Source of the DNA: Microplitis mediator
Taxonomy: Eukaryota; Arthropoda; Insecta; Hymenoptera; Braconidae
Assembly (NCBI RefSeq): GCF_029852145.1
Contig: NC_079971.1
Span: 4,273,697-4,337,696 of the forward strand
Length of the DNA: 64,000 nt
Direction: 5' to 3'
This document shows positions 50,480 through 61,596 of this stretch, piece after piece. Under the pieces are notes generated by a model, which was given only the letters and a program-made list of their open reading frames with translations, was not told where the DNA came from and did not search any database. Position 1 is the stretch's first letter. Each line of letters opens with the position of its first letter. The position numbers and the translations under genes were made by a program.

Positions 50480-51920
50480 ATGAATCAAATTTTACAACGT
50501 ATTAAATTTATTAAGTTTAACTTTAAAAAATATGGTTTAGTTTGTAATCGATGTATATTATTTATGTTACACATTTGGTTCAAATTACTTGGATTGTCAC
50601 CGTGGAAAATGGACACTAACTTGCGGATAAATACAGAAATTCGAAATAAGGGACCCAGATTTCATTTTTCATACGTCGGATCTTGTTACAATATTTTAGT
50701 ATTTATATTTATCGCTGGATTTTCAAGTTATTTGCTACGTAATTTATTGTCAATTTTTAGTCATTATAACAGTTTTACACTCGAAATGCTATCAATATAT
50801 TTAACATTTTTTTGGATGCTGTGTACAAGTATAATACCACTTATTTATACTTTTCGGCAAAATTTGTACAGAAAAGTTCTCAATAAATTTGAAAGTCTGG
50901 ATGATAAATTGAATAAATGTGCGGATTCCAAAACGGAAAATGACAACATCAATTATTTAATATTTTCGATCTATGTCGTGATAATGTGTTGCATGGTAAT
51001 ATTAAGACAATTATATTTCAAGGCATTAGTGAATGTGATGCTTGCAAGTTTTCCGGATTTTATAGTTAGTGGCTTAATAGTACAATACGCAATGTTACTA
51101 AGCATAGTAAAGATACGATTCAAAAACATAAATTCGATACTTTCAAAACTGGGGACTTCTGAAAGTAAAATATCTCTATCACGTACATCAGTTCTTGACG
51201 ACATTGGGAGGATCAAGAGCGCGTACGTTGACTTATGTGAAATGTGTGAAGATATTGTGAGTTTTTATGGAATACCCGTGTTGATTGACATTATTGTCAC
51301 TTCTCTTAAAACTATTTATAATTTATATTACATTATTTTAATCTTTCTCGACTTCCGAGAGACTGACAATATAATGTATCTCTGTGTATTAATTTCACTA
51401 TGGTACAATTTTGTATTTACGGTATTAGCTACCAATGTCTCAAAAATAATGAAACAGGTATGCGACAATAATTTAAGAGTGAAAATTAACTTTCAACGAT
51501 AAAATTTTATTAATTTGTGCATTGCCACTGTTTTCAGAATAAAAAGACGGCTATGATCATAAATTTGCTTTCGGATCGATATGCAATGGATGAGGAAATA
51601 AAACAAAAAGTAATTAAAGTTCACATTCTAACGATATTAAAATTTAATGATTTAAATTTTGTCATATAATTCATTTTTGCGGTTACAGTTGACTCAGTTT
51701 GCAAGAGACCACTGGCATTTGACTGTTGAATTCACCGCTTGTGATATCGTACCTCTAGACCGTACCCTTCTAGCAATAGTAAGAAAGTTTAACTTTTATT
51801 CCGTAGATTATTTTTAGTAACAATAATTTTCTGACTGGTATATTTTTATAGATCAACGGTACGATTGCAACGTATTTGGTTATTGCGGTACAATTCCGTA
51901 TCAGCGCAATTCCTGATTAA
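50480..51920 (+). CDS. Gustatory receptor GR-8, subfamily A
   Basis: Exons 50480-51457, 51538-51609, 51689-51778 and 51852-51920 give 402 residues. It carries LGLSPWKMDTNL, DIVSFYGIPVLI and TYLVIAVQF. The segment around TM1-TM2 (FIAGFSSYLLRNLL) is its own. The rest of exon 1, exons 2-3 and introns 1-2 are nearly identical to GR-4. The last exon (ending FRISAIPD) is instead like GR-11. No disabling change is seen. Confidence 0.93.
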
Positions 51921-52760
51921 TAAATTTAATAAATATTCGCTAAAGTGTTTTCACCAGTATTAAAATCTTTGTCAGTTTGTTGTTAAAAAAATTTTTACTT
52001 GATATATGCAACAGTATGTTGAGTAATTAATAACCAAAATAACTATTTTATTACCGAAAAATATATATATAATTGTATTGTTGATTAATAAATGACTGAG
52101 TGTCTAGTCTGTTATTTAATCAGTTTCAAATTTTTGGAAATTCATCATGATATTTATCATTAAAAACAATGAAAGAAGTATATCAGTACAAGAAATTTTT
52201 GTGGAACCTTCGCACACAAATATTTTAATTAGCACAATATTGATCAATTTTCAAATCGATAACATTCAAACAGGTTTCATTCAGTCAGATATCGTGACCA
52301 CTTTTAAAGTTATCATGCTCACAATCTCCAATAAAAAAAAGTTCCTTATTATCAAAATAAACATAAATAATTTTTCCAAAAAATGATTTTTATTAATTCA
52401 AATAACGCAAATCTTTTCCTTACAAAAAAAAATCTCTTTTTTATGATATAAATGACTCATTAATTTAGCATTCTTATTAATTATTAAATCTGAATATTTA
52501 ATGGTATTCTTGTGCATGTGCGTTGTTGTTTTTATCATCTATAAATGTATATTGACCAGGTATATTTTGAATAATTAATAACCATAATTATATTTATATT
52601 AACGGAACTCATTATATTATTGGTAACGGAATAAAACATAAAAAATATGTCCGTTTTGACCTCGCATGCATATTATAGTCAACTAACTCAAACCATCAAT
52701 ATACTAGTGTCGCATGGAAAAAAATATGCAACAACAATCACGGAAAAAATACAATCTAGA
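51921..52760. other. Intergenic stretch before GR-9
   Basis: AT-rich with no gene. The short ORF at 52147 is not convincing. Parts match the region upstream of GR-6 (TCAAATCGATAACATTCAAA near 52252). Confidence 0.5.
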
Positions 52761-52830
52761 TATAAAAACGAACAACATTCTCGTGTTATTCTTTAGTAGC
52801 AATAGTGACACCGCAAAGTTAACACTTCGG
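52761..52830 (+). promoter_or_regulatory. Putative core promoter of GR-9
   Basis: TCTCGTGTTATTCTTTAGTA then GACACCGCAAAGTTAACACT, almost the same as before GR-6. Confidence 0.45.
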
Positions 52831-52853
52831 TCTGACACATTAACGGAATAAAT

Positions 52854-54382
52854 ATGAATCGAATAATGGATAGTCGAAATTTGAATGAGTCCAAAAATTC
52901 TTCTAATTATAGTCAAGATGATTCAGTGTATTATAGATTTTTTCTACTTTTTCAACACTTTTTTTTCAAAATATTCGGATTGGCGCCATGGGCAATAGAC
53001 TTTTCTGAAATATTCAACAGAAACCGCAAAGTTGGAAATCAAAATTTCCAATGGAAGTTTTCATACATCGGGTCATTTTATAATATTTTGTTATTTTTGG
53101 TTCTTTCTTCATTAAGCCTTTATAACCTACTCGGCAAACTATTAGAATCGAGTATTTATAGCTCATTATTAGTATCAACTGTAGTAGAATTTTTATATTT
53201 TACATTACTCTGTGTGAGTTTTATTTCACTCATTTACACATTTCGGCAAAAAAGACTAATTAGTGTTAATAACCGATTCAAAAACATCGACGGAGTATTA
53301 AACAAGTGCGCATGTTATGAAAAGATTAAGGATAACACCAATCACGTTATATTTGTCATAAACTTCTTATTAACTATTGGCGGTACAATAATAATGGATC
53401 TGTACTACTTCCCATTAATAAGCGTATTTTTTGAAAATTTACCAACCGTAATTAGTGGTATTTTAATAATACAATATGCAATGCTGCTCTATAGGGTCAA
53501 CAAGAGATTCAAAAGTATAAATTCAACTATTTCTAAATCATTTACAATAAAATGTAATGAAGATCAAACGCAAATATCATCCGTGACACAACAATTACTT
53601 TTACGTGAATCAGTTTTTAATGACATCGACAATCTAAAATTGGCTTTTATGGAGTTGAGAGAAATGTGTCATGATATTGCTAATTTTTATGGAATACCCA
53701 TTTTAATTGTCATTTTGAGTTTTGGTATACGAGCTATATCCACTTTATACTTTGTAGTAATGTCTATATTCAAAGTATCTGTTATACGTCATAAGTGGCA
53801 TGTGGATGCGATCCGTCTATTGTGGATTTCGTTTTTATTCACAACGTTCACTTCTAGTGTCACTAAAATAATAAAGCAGGTATGTTGGACTTGATAATAT
53901 AAACCCTGATATTTAAAATTTTTTCCGGAAAACGTAAAAAATTTTAATCGACTAATGATTTATCAAGTGATTTTTCTGTAATTTGGGCATTGTTTCGTTT
54001 CAGAATATGATACTCGGAAAAACGATTAATTATCTGACGGATCAGAATTCAATGGATGAAAAAATAAAAACTAAAGTAAGAAAAATTAATACTTTAATGA
54101 TTTTGCTTATTTGTAAATTCAATTGAAGTTATAAATAAATTTTGAATTTCAGTTATCAAAATTTTCCAGTGATCTCTGGCATTTAAAAATTGAATTAACT
54201 GCTTGCGAAATTATACCCCTAGATCGTACTCTTCTAGCGACTGTGAGTTATTTATAATTTTTACGTTGTATTCAATAATTATTAAAAAACATTTCTTCTC
54301 ACGTTTATTTTAGATTATCGGTACATTGGCAACTTATCTCATTATTGGCGTACAGTTTGGTCTCAATGCAAAGTCCGATTAA
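52854..54382 (+). CDS. Gustatory receptor GR-9, subfamily C
   Basis: Exons 52854-53879, 54004-54075, 54153-54242 and 54314-54382 give 418 residues. It shares SQDDSVYYRFFLL and the PWAIDFSEIF segment with GR-6 but has FGLAPW. DIANFYGIPILI precedes TM5 and TM7 is TYLIIGVQF. Exon 2 differs from other C members (NMILGKTINYL, DQNSMDEKI). The TM4-TM5 loop has the same subfamily C insertion of about 15 residues. The introns are short and free of elements. Confidence 0.93.
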
Positions 54383-54699
54383 TTAAATTAAAATTTATAA
54401 GAGTGTTGTTTGTCTAATTGATATAATCTGAAATTTGTTCAATAGTCAATACATGCAATTAATAAAAAAATTTATATCTTTAAATAAAATTATTTATTTG
54501 TAAATTTTCAAGAAATCAATCGCTCGATACAAGAAGTACTTTTATAATACTATTGTTATACTGATCAAAGATAAAAAAAAAACATGAACAATAGATAAAT
54601 TAGTAACTTTGTATAGAGTTTTTATTCTGTTTTAAACTAACTATCGATAACCGTGCAAATGGAAAAAAATAAAACAATCACGCAATAAACCTGAAAGAA

Positions 54700-54768
54700 A
54701 AAGCTATTCGATTAGAAAACATTTTCGCGGCATCAGTCATAATTGTAACTCTGTAAAGTGAAGACAAT
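54700..54768 (+). promoter_or_regulatory. Putative promoter relic of GR-10
   Basis: TTTTCGCGGCATCAGTCATA then CTCTGTAAAGTGAAGAC keeps the array-wide pattern although the gene behind it is broken. Confidence 0.4.
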
Positions 54769-54808
54769 TTCACTTATTTTTAAAATAAAATAAAATACAA
54801 ATTTAAAA

Positions 54809-55268
54809 ATGAAACAAATAAACTTTAATAAGTTGAAGGAAAAATTAAACTTAAAAAGACATAATTTAGTGTGTTATCGATATTTGACATTCATGTTACA
54901 CATTTGGTTCAAAATATTTGGATTATCGCTGTGGAAAATGGAGACAGTATTATTTAGTAAAAATCTACAAGTTGAAAATAAAAGTTTAGGATTCAAATTT
55001 TCATACCCGGGAACATGTTACAATGTTTTATTATTTTTAATTATTGTTCCAATAAATATTTATATTGTACGTAATCTAGTATCGGAAAAACTTTATTCTG
55101 ATTCAAATATAGTAATAATATCACTAGAAATTGGATTTTTATCAATGTTAAGTACAAGTGTCATTCCACTTATTGATATTATTAGACAAAAATGGTTAAT
55201 GAGTGTTTTTAATCAGTTTAAAAGTTGGATAACAAATTGCATAAATGTACCAATTATGAAATAGTTAA
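54809..55268 (+). pseudogene. Truncated, frameshifted gustatory receptor GR-10 (subfamily B)
   Basis: The first about 140 codons are receptor-like and close to GR-5: WFKIFGLSLWKMET, FSYPGTCYN and IPLIDIIRQKW. LSLW replaces the LSPW/LLPW motif. Near 55224 a one-base loss shifts the frame and the ORF ends at 55264. In the other frame the family pattern LDNKLHKC, NYEIVK continues to about 55267 and then stops at a repeat insertion. The rest of exon 1 and exons 2-4 are absent downstream. It is non-functional. Confidence 0.9.
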
Positions 55269-55735
55269 GGGGGATAGCCACTGTGAAACTTCAAAAAAAA
55301 AAAATTTTTTTTTTTTTTATTAAATCAAAGTTTATATATTCAAAAATATGTATCTAGAGTTTTATATGAAAATTCATAATATTTTTCAAGTTATAGTCAT
55401 TTTTGTGACAGCGCGTCAACTGACCGTTGCATCGACTAAAAACTTTAAACGCATTTTTCTCGAAACTACTTTTTTTGAACTGGTGGCATCTGTAATTTGC
55501 ATAAATATGAACCGATCCGCAACTTTTTTTTTTTTCGTATTCGTCTATTCAGTAGCTAAAGTTGCACGTAGGGGATTTTGAAAATTTTGATTTTTTTAAT
55601 TTTTGAGGGCTGTTTGAATCCAAAAAAATGAGAAAAAAAAAACGAAAAAATTTTTAATATGTCGTCATTTTTTTTTAAATCCAAATTTTCAAAATCCCCC
55701 ACGTGCAACGATAACCACATGCATACAGATTACAA
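55269..55735. repeat. Repeat inserted into GR-10
   Basis: The receptor homology ends at GGGGGATAGCCACTGTGAAA. The following sequence contains an inverted pair, GCACGTAGGGGATTTTGAAA (about 55563) and TTTCAAAATCCCCCACGTGC (about 55687), and a GGTGGCATCTGTAATTTGC stretch. It looks like a dispersed non-coding element, but its limits are uncertain. Confidence 0.45.
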
Positions 55736-55768
55736 CGCCGTTTGGTTTTTTTGTTTCTGATAATCCGC

Positions 55769-55810
<42 letters not shown>

Positions 55811-55862
55811 GCTTGTGTGCAAATGTGTGCTTGTGTGCACATGTGTGCTTGTGTGCAAATGT
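55736..55862. repeat. GT-rich tract interrupted by the LTR element
   Basis: (GT)n from about 55773 grades into TGTGTGCAAATGTGTGC units up to the LTR. The same kind of tract resumes at 61597 after the other LTR, so the element landed within one GT-rich array, as found in the MITE at 43297-44026. Confidence 0.8.
55859..55862. other. Target-site duplication ATGT (left)
   Basis: ATGT directly precedes the left LTR and is repeated at 61597-61600 after the right LTR. Four bases is usual for gypsy-type integrases. Confidence 0.75.
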
Positions 55863-56755
55863 TGAGACAAATCGCTTTTTGTCTTCGCGATTTTTACCAG
55901 CAGCCACCAGAATTCGCGGGTTGAACCCTGGCTTAGGCTGGCCTCTAACAAATTTTATTTTACTTGGACAGAGCAGTGGGCTGGAGTTCTTGCAAAGCAA
56001 AGACCCGCACTTATTCAAACTCGGCAACGTATGAGAAAACTTATCAACTTACCTCACGGCTTATAAAATTATAGAATATTCTTATTGATGGTCGAATTAC
56101 TATTTGTAACTTAATTAATATTTATTTTATCAGACTATTTGATAAGCTTACCAGTAAAATAGGAAATAAATAGGATGAACAGATAGTGGATACAGTGAAT
56201 GATTGACAATTGCAATGATTGTTTATTGCCAATTATAATAATAAAAATTACTTACAAGAAAGTGCAAGCGCTGGATATAATGTAGACAGATGCGTGGCAC
56301 AGTATAATTTTATTTCGCGAATATATCACCGGTAACGTACAGTAATATTTAATGGAACTAACTTTGTTTATAATAATCAGTAAACTTGGACAGTAAAGTA
56401 TATCGCAAGAGAATTGCTATTAATACAACTATAACGCAAATTAATTTCCCGATTTACAAAGTAGTTATCCGTATTAACAAAGTCGCAAATAAATTGCTAG
56501 TATATGACAGTAAAACTAAATTATACGTCTTATCACTAATTGATCCAGGATCGAAGTCAAGTTCAATCACCGTAGGGTCTTAGGGCTGAGTTTTTGGGCT
56601 CGCTCCCCACTTCCCCTCACGGTCATGCGTTGAGGTGATAACTAGTCATGTGACCATGGCACTATGACTAGCTTTAGGTGGTTTAGACGGCAACGAGACG
56701 GGGAAAAATGGGAACCGCAAGGCTGAGGGAGAAGATGACAATTCACATTGTCTCA
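55863..56755 (-). repeat. 3' LTR of the Gag-protease retroelement
   Basis: 893 bp bounded by TGAGACAA and TTGTCTCA, an 8-bp inverted terminal pair with TG...CA ends. It is the same length as the right LTR and no difference was found by eye. Reading on the minus strand it follows the purine tract. Small ORFs inside, such as 56386-56583, occur in both LTRs and are not genes. Confidence 0.96.
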
Positions 56756-56769
56756 ATCCCCCCCACCAA
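56756..56769 (-). other. Polypurine tract of the retroelement
   Basis: On the minus strand GGTGGGGGGGAT abuts the start of the 3' LTR. This is where plus-strand DNA synthesis is primed in LTR retroelements. Confidence 0.75.
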
Positions 56770-57347
56770 GCCAAGGTTACCTTTTTGACCTCTCGTCTAG
56801 GTTGTCCGACTGAAAAGAATGATTTAGTTTATTTACAATATTTACAATGCGCGTAAATCGCCTTAATAATGGCAAGTAGATCACCGTAAATGCTTGGCAA
56901 GTATTGCCGTAATATAAAAATTGATTTTATGAAAATATTTACAGGTATTGCCAGTCGTAAGGGATACTAAAAATATTAGAGTTTAGTCACCCTTTTCAGG
57001 TTCACTTCTATCCTGGGACTTCGATCTGGATCAGTCTAGAAGTGTATAGTTACCGCTTACGAACTAATATTACAAGATACTGTAAAAATAATTTCGTAAT
57101 ATTTACAATTAATAATTAAATACAAATATTTTTTTTGAAAGTCTGAGGACTGTAGAGGAGTAATACTATTTAAAAATTTCGATTATTCAGTCTGCCGACT
57201 GCTCCCAGACTCGACGCTGTAATTAAAAATTATTACAATTGGCAATAATAAATGAAATGAATGAATGAGATGAGTATGAATTTGATGGAAAATATTGTTG
57301 GAGCATATCCATTTCGGTAACGCATGATAAATTTTCTTATCAACTAC
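56770..57347 (-). other. Non-coding internal 3' part of the retroelement
   Basis: About 580 bp between the stop codon and the polypurine tract. No reverse transcriptase, RNase H, integrase or envelope-like reading frame is present, not even as fragments I could recognise. Confidence 0.7.
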
Positions 57348-59930
57348 TTAATGTATTAGTTCACTCAGGTTATAATAAGTAATATTTTCTTGTTGTTTGA
57401 GTAAGATATTTTGATTATGATTAGCCTCTTCAGTTGACGACAGTGAGTTTAACGTTGCTGAATTCAATTGACGTGTCCTTGAGGAGAATGTGTGAGTTAT
57501 TTCACTTGAATTTATTTTCCATGTGTTTTCTTTGGAGTTTACTTGGATGTCCGCTAACTGCCAAAAATCTAGTCCAAGGATGACAGGAGTAGACAATCCT
57601 GGTACGACGGTCAACCAAGTGATAATATCGTGGCCGTCTAAATTTATCCGGAAAGGCGCACCACCTCGTGTTTGTGTTGGTTTAGAATTTGCCATAATGA
57701 CCTCACGAGCATCCATGGAGCCTGATATGAGTTCTTGCAGTTGGTTTTCTTTGATGTGTTCGTATGCAGCTTCAGAGATGTAGCTGCGTCCACTTCCACT
57801 GTCCAGTAATGCGTCAATCTTGTGTCGACCAATAAATACGTTGGTGACCATCTGACTGACTCTTGACGGAGCTTTCAGACTCGCTGAAGAAAATTTTCCG
57901 CAAGTTTCAACTGTGTTGTCACAAACAGCTGCTGAATGAGTTGATGATTGACTGTAAAATTTCGGAGCTACGCTTTGTGTAGTTTTGATTTTATCTTTAG
58001 CGGTATGTGCTTTTTGATGTGTCGTTTTTACTTTAGGTGTTTTACTATTATTTAATTTATTTATTTTTGTGACTTGACGAGGATTCAATGCTTCCGAATT
58101 ACTTTGAATTTTATTTATTGGAGACGCAAGCTTAATTAAATCGTCAACTCGAGTATCTTGAACGTCGCCGTCGGTCTTGTCTGTGTATTTTATTTTGGGC
58201 TGATTGTCAGAATTCTTCATAGATTTTTGTCGCACTTTTAATCCTGCTTTAATTCGTAGTTTATCAGTTGTAGGCGCACAGCAAAGGTCAGAAACGTGGC
58301 CAATTCGGCCACAACGACCGCAGACAGGTGTATTCTTTACAGAAGTTTGTTGCGCCGGAGTGGTATTTGCCGAAGAACTGCTTGACGTTATTCGTTCTAA
58401 TCTTTCCAGGAATAATTTCATGAATGATTCAAAATTATTTAGTAAAGCTGGAAGCTCTAAATTTGAATCATTTGCTCTATTGTCAGACTGCCTTGAATTT
58501 CGATGACAATTACAATTATTTTTATTAGAACTGAGTTTTTTATTCTGTGAGGCATGTGGATGTGCGGTAGTTATAATGTTGATTGAATCAAAATTTGGAG
58601 AGTCTTGGATACAGTGATCGACGGGATTACGTGCTCTTTGTTTATTTGAGACATTGTAGTTGGAATTGAGTGCGTTAGCCGTCGCCTGCCAAGCACTAAC
58701 ACGCGTAAGTAATTCCGCATAATTCGAGATATTTTCCCCTGCAAATTTTTGCAAAAAACACGAATTGAACCGCGCGATTATTATGCGAATTTGCTTCGCT
58801 TGCGGTAACGGCTCCTCCAATTGCATAAAAGCTCCTTGCATCCGGTTCACGAAAGATACTCCAGTTTCGTCATCACCCTGCTTAGCTGCGTAGATCTCTT
58901 GCAATAAGTCCTCATCGGTCTGTTGCGTTTGCCAGATTTTAAAATAGTATTTAAAAGTTTCCCAATTAATAAATAATTCTTCATTTTGATAATACCACTC
59001 AAGGACGTTACCGTTGAGTGTATTGGTTACAACCGTAGGGAAATTCTCGAAAGGAATGTCATAGCTGCGCATACGTTGTTCTATAGTTTTGATGTATTTT
59101 CGTGCATCAAATGACGACGTACGATTCCGAGAAGGAAAAGAAATATTCCACGATTTTACAAATCGACTGATTTCGTACAGATAAGTAAAATTAAAGCCCA
59201 TTGCGCTCGTATACCCAGTTGTCACGTTGTGTGTGTGATGGAACGTTGCAGGCTGCATATGTGCTGGTATCATATTAGATGGTAGTGGCTGCGTGTGCAC
59301 ATACGACGGTAACGTATGAATTGGTAGTGGGACCGTTTGATGCGCGTATGGTTCCTGCGCAGGTGCTTGATGTACAGCTGATGACACGCTGCTTGCTTGA
59401 GACGATTGCACGTATGATTGCGGGGCAAGATGGCCAGCCGTGAGGAGATTTGCTGCCTGTGAGACAGTAGCCATTGAAAACAATTCTCTGGGCATCAATG
59501 TGCTAGAAATACAGCTATTTGGAAACGTTAGATTATTTCTAGCTTGTATTGCCGTTCCCGAATTCGATGATATCGGTAACGTATTGGAGGGTCGTGAGAT
59601 TGTACCCGTCAGTGACGACTCTTGGCGTGCGGCTTGCAAGGCTGCAGACTGAGCTATAGCATTTGACAAGACTGCTATTGAGCTCGCATTATTTATCTGT
59701 GCAGTTGGATGGCCAATCATATTATTTACAGGAATGTCGTTATTATTATTCACTGTACTGTTGTGTATACCTCCCGTGAGGTCTAGCAAATCATCAATGG
59801 CACTAGTCGTAGGAATTATTGAACTTGATGCTGGATTAGGCGGAAATTGAAGTAGATTGTGACCAATATTATTATAATTATTACCCGTAACTGCTGGAAG
59901 TGTTCTTGGAATCGGTGTCCTCGGCAACAT
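57348..59930 (-). CDS. Gag-protease polyprotein of a non-autonomous LTR retrotransposon
   Basis: A single intact ORF of 860 residues. Residues 1-240 are low-complexity, rich in Asn, Ser, Pro and Gln. Residues about 245-430 fit a retrotransposon Gag (capsid-like) domain, including WYYQNEELFINWETFKYYF and a following helix-rich stretch. A CCHC zinc knuckle (C537, C540, H545, C550) binds RNA. Residues about 692-800 fit a retropepsin-type aspartic protease with LLDSGS (active Asp710) and a later VILGLDF. The reading frame ends 60 residues after the protease, with no pol region. Family knowledge says Gag forms particles and the protease matures them. Copying and integration enzymes would have to come from another element. 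The ATG is the first in the frame. Intactness together with matching LTRs implies recent movement. Confidence 0.92.
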   Translation of the reverse strand: MLPRTPIPRTLPAVTGNNYNNIGHNLLQFPPNPASSSIIPTTSAIDDLLDLTGGIHNSTVNNNNDIPVNNMIGHPTAQINNASSIAVLSNAIAQSAALQAARQESSLTGTISRPSNTLPISSNSGTAIQARNNLTFPNSCISSTLMPRELFSMATVSQAANLLTAGHLAPQSYVQSSQASSVSSAVHQAPAQEPYAHQTVPLPIHTLPSYVHTQPLPSNMIPAHMQPATFHHTHNVTTGYTSAMGFNFTYLYEISRFVKSWNISFPSRNRTSSFDARKYIKTIEQRMRSYDIPFENFPTVVTNTLNGNVLEWYYQNEELFINWETFKYYFKIWQTQQTDEDLLQEIYAAKQGDDETGVSFVNRMQGAFMQLEEPLPQAKQIRIIIARFNSCFLQKFAGENISNYAELLTRVSAWQATANALNSNYNVSNKQRARNPVDHCIQDSPNFDSINIITTAHPHASQNKKLSSNKNNCNCHRNSRQSDNRANDSNLELPALLNNFESFMKLFLERLERITSSSSSANTTPAQQTSVKNTPVCGRCGRIGHVSDLCCAPTTDKLRIKAGLKVRQKSMKNSDNQPKIKYTDKTDGDVQDTRVDDLIKLASPINKIQSNSEALNPRQVTKINKLNNSKTPKVKTTHQKAHTAKDKIKTTQSVAPKFYSQSSTHSAAVCDNTVETCGKFSSASLKAPSRVSQMVTNVFIGRHKIDALLDSGSGRSYISEAAYEHIKENQLQELISGSMDAREVIMANSKPTQTRGGAPFRINLDGHDIITWLTVVPGLSTPVILGLDFWQLADIQVNSKENTWKINSSEITHTFSSRTRQLNSATLNSLSSTEEANHNQNILLKQQENITYYNLSELIH

Positions 59931-60683
59931 GATGTGATGACTAATTAAGCTATTAAGATTACTGATAATTACAGAAATTTTATTCTAATTACAATTTTAA
60001 TCTTCGACTAAATCTTTGCAGAAAAATAGTTTATTTAAAATTATCCGATTACTATTAATAACTCTTCGAGTTAATAAATTATTTTATTTTTATTACTAAA
60101 TTCCTGATGACTAATAAATTTTTATTTATTACTGCAAAGATTTTATTTGTAGTTTGTTTAAGTACTTAATTTATTTTGTCGAGCAAAAGATATTTTATTT
60201 TAAATCGGAGACGAGTATAATAATCTTTTGTGTTACAAATTAAGTTATTTACTGAACTTAGAAAATATACGAACAAAATTTTATGTTAAAATTTTAAGTG
60301 TTTATTTTGCATTGTTATTGTCAAGTAAACTGTAGAGAAATAAACACTAACATCTCATATTATGACGCGTGTAGCTAGTATACGCTCAAGGTCACAGAAC
60401 AATGAAATTTCTATAGGAACGAACCGGCACACAAAATTACAATGACAAATATTATTTGATATGATTTATAATAAATAAAAAAAATTTGGATATTAATTAT
60501 TTTGTGAAATTAGATGCTGGTGATGAATGATGAAATGAAATGATGAATGTAGAAAAGTATATTTTTTCTGATACTGGTAAGAAATTTTTTAAAATTGATA
60601 CTGGAAATTATTATAAAATTTTTACTGTAAAGCCGTGAGAAAAATTAATAAAATTTTTCATTGCTGGTTTGAACTACTGCAAA
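59931..60683 (-). other. 5' leader of the retroelement
   Basis: About 750 bp of AT-rich sequence between the primer binding site and the Gag start. No ORF of note. A packaging signal would be expected here but is not recognisable by eye. Confidence 0.6.
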
Positions 60684-60701
60684 GTCCCTGTTCGAGCGCC
60701 A
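60684..60701 (-). other. Primer binding site, tRNA-Lys type
   Basis: Minus strand TGGCGCTCGAACAGGGAC begins two bases after the 5' LTR. It differs at one position from the complement of the tRNA-Lys(UUU) 3' end. Confidence 0.85.
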
Positions 60702-60703
60702 GT

Positions 60704-61596
60704 TGAGACAAATCGCTTTTTGTCTTCGCGATTTTTACCAGCAGCCACCAGAATTCGCGGGTTGAACCCTGGCTTAGGCTGGCCTCTAACAAATTTTATT
60801 TTACTTGGACAGAGCAGTGGGCTGGAGTTCTTGCAAAGCAAAGACCCGCACTTATTCAAACTCGGCAACGTATGAGAAAACTTATCAACTTACCTCACGG
60901 CTTATAAAATTATAGAATATTCTTATTGATGGTCGAATTACTATTTGTAACTTAATTAATATTTATTTTATCAGACTATTTGATAAGCTTACCAGTAAAA
61001 TAGGAAATAAATAGGATGAACAGATAGTGGATACAGTGAATGATTGACAATTGCAATGATTGTTTATTGCCAATTATAATAATAAAAATTACTTACAAGA
61101 AAGTGCAAGCGCTGGATATAATGTAGACAGATGCGTGGCACAGTATAATTTTATTTCGCGAATATATCACCGGTAACGTACAGTAATATTTAATGGAACT
61201 AACTTTGTTTATAATAATCAGTAAACTTGGACAGTAAAGTATATCGCAAGAGAATTGCTATTAATACAACTATAACGCAAATTAATTTCCCGATTTACAA
61301 AGTAGTTATCCGTATTAACAAAGTCGCAAATAAATTGCTAGTATATGACAGTAAAACTAAATTATACGTCTTATCACTAATTGATCCAGGATCGAAGTCA
61401 AGTTCAATCACCGTAGGGTCTTAGGGCTGAGTTTTTGGGCTCGCTCCCCACTTCCCCTCACGGTCATGCGTTGAGGTGATAACTAGTCATGTGACCATGG
61501 CACTATGACTAGCTTTAGGTGGTTTAGACGGCAACGAGACGGGGAAAAATGGGAACCGCAAGGCTGAGGGAGAAGATGACAATTCACATTGTCTCA
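60704..61596 (-). repeat. 5' LTR of the Gag-protease retroelement
   Basis: 893 bp, with the same ends and sequence as 55863-56755. It would hold the promoter of the element, transcribed on the minus strand. No base difference between the two LTRs was noticed. Confidence 0.96.

Noticed and set aside
57523..57783. Plus-strand ORFs inside the retroelement, also at 58204 and 59440
   Set aside because: They are antisense shadows of the 860-residue Gag-protease frame.
55863..61596. A retrovirus or endogenous virus because of the tRNA-Lys-type primer site
   Set aside because: There is no envelope, reverse transcriptase or integrase, and insect LTR retrotransposons also use tRNA-Lys. It is called a non-autonomous LTR retrotransposon.
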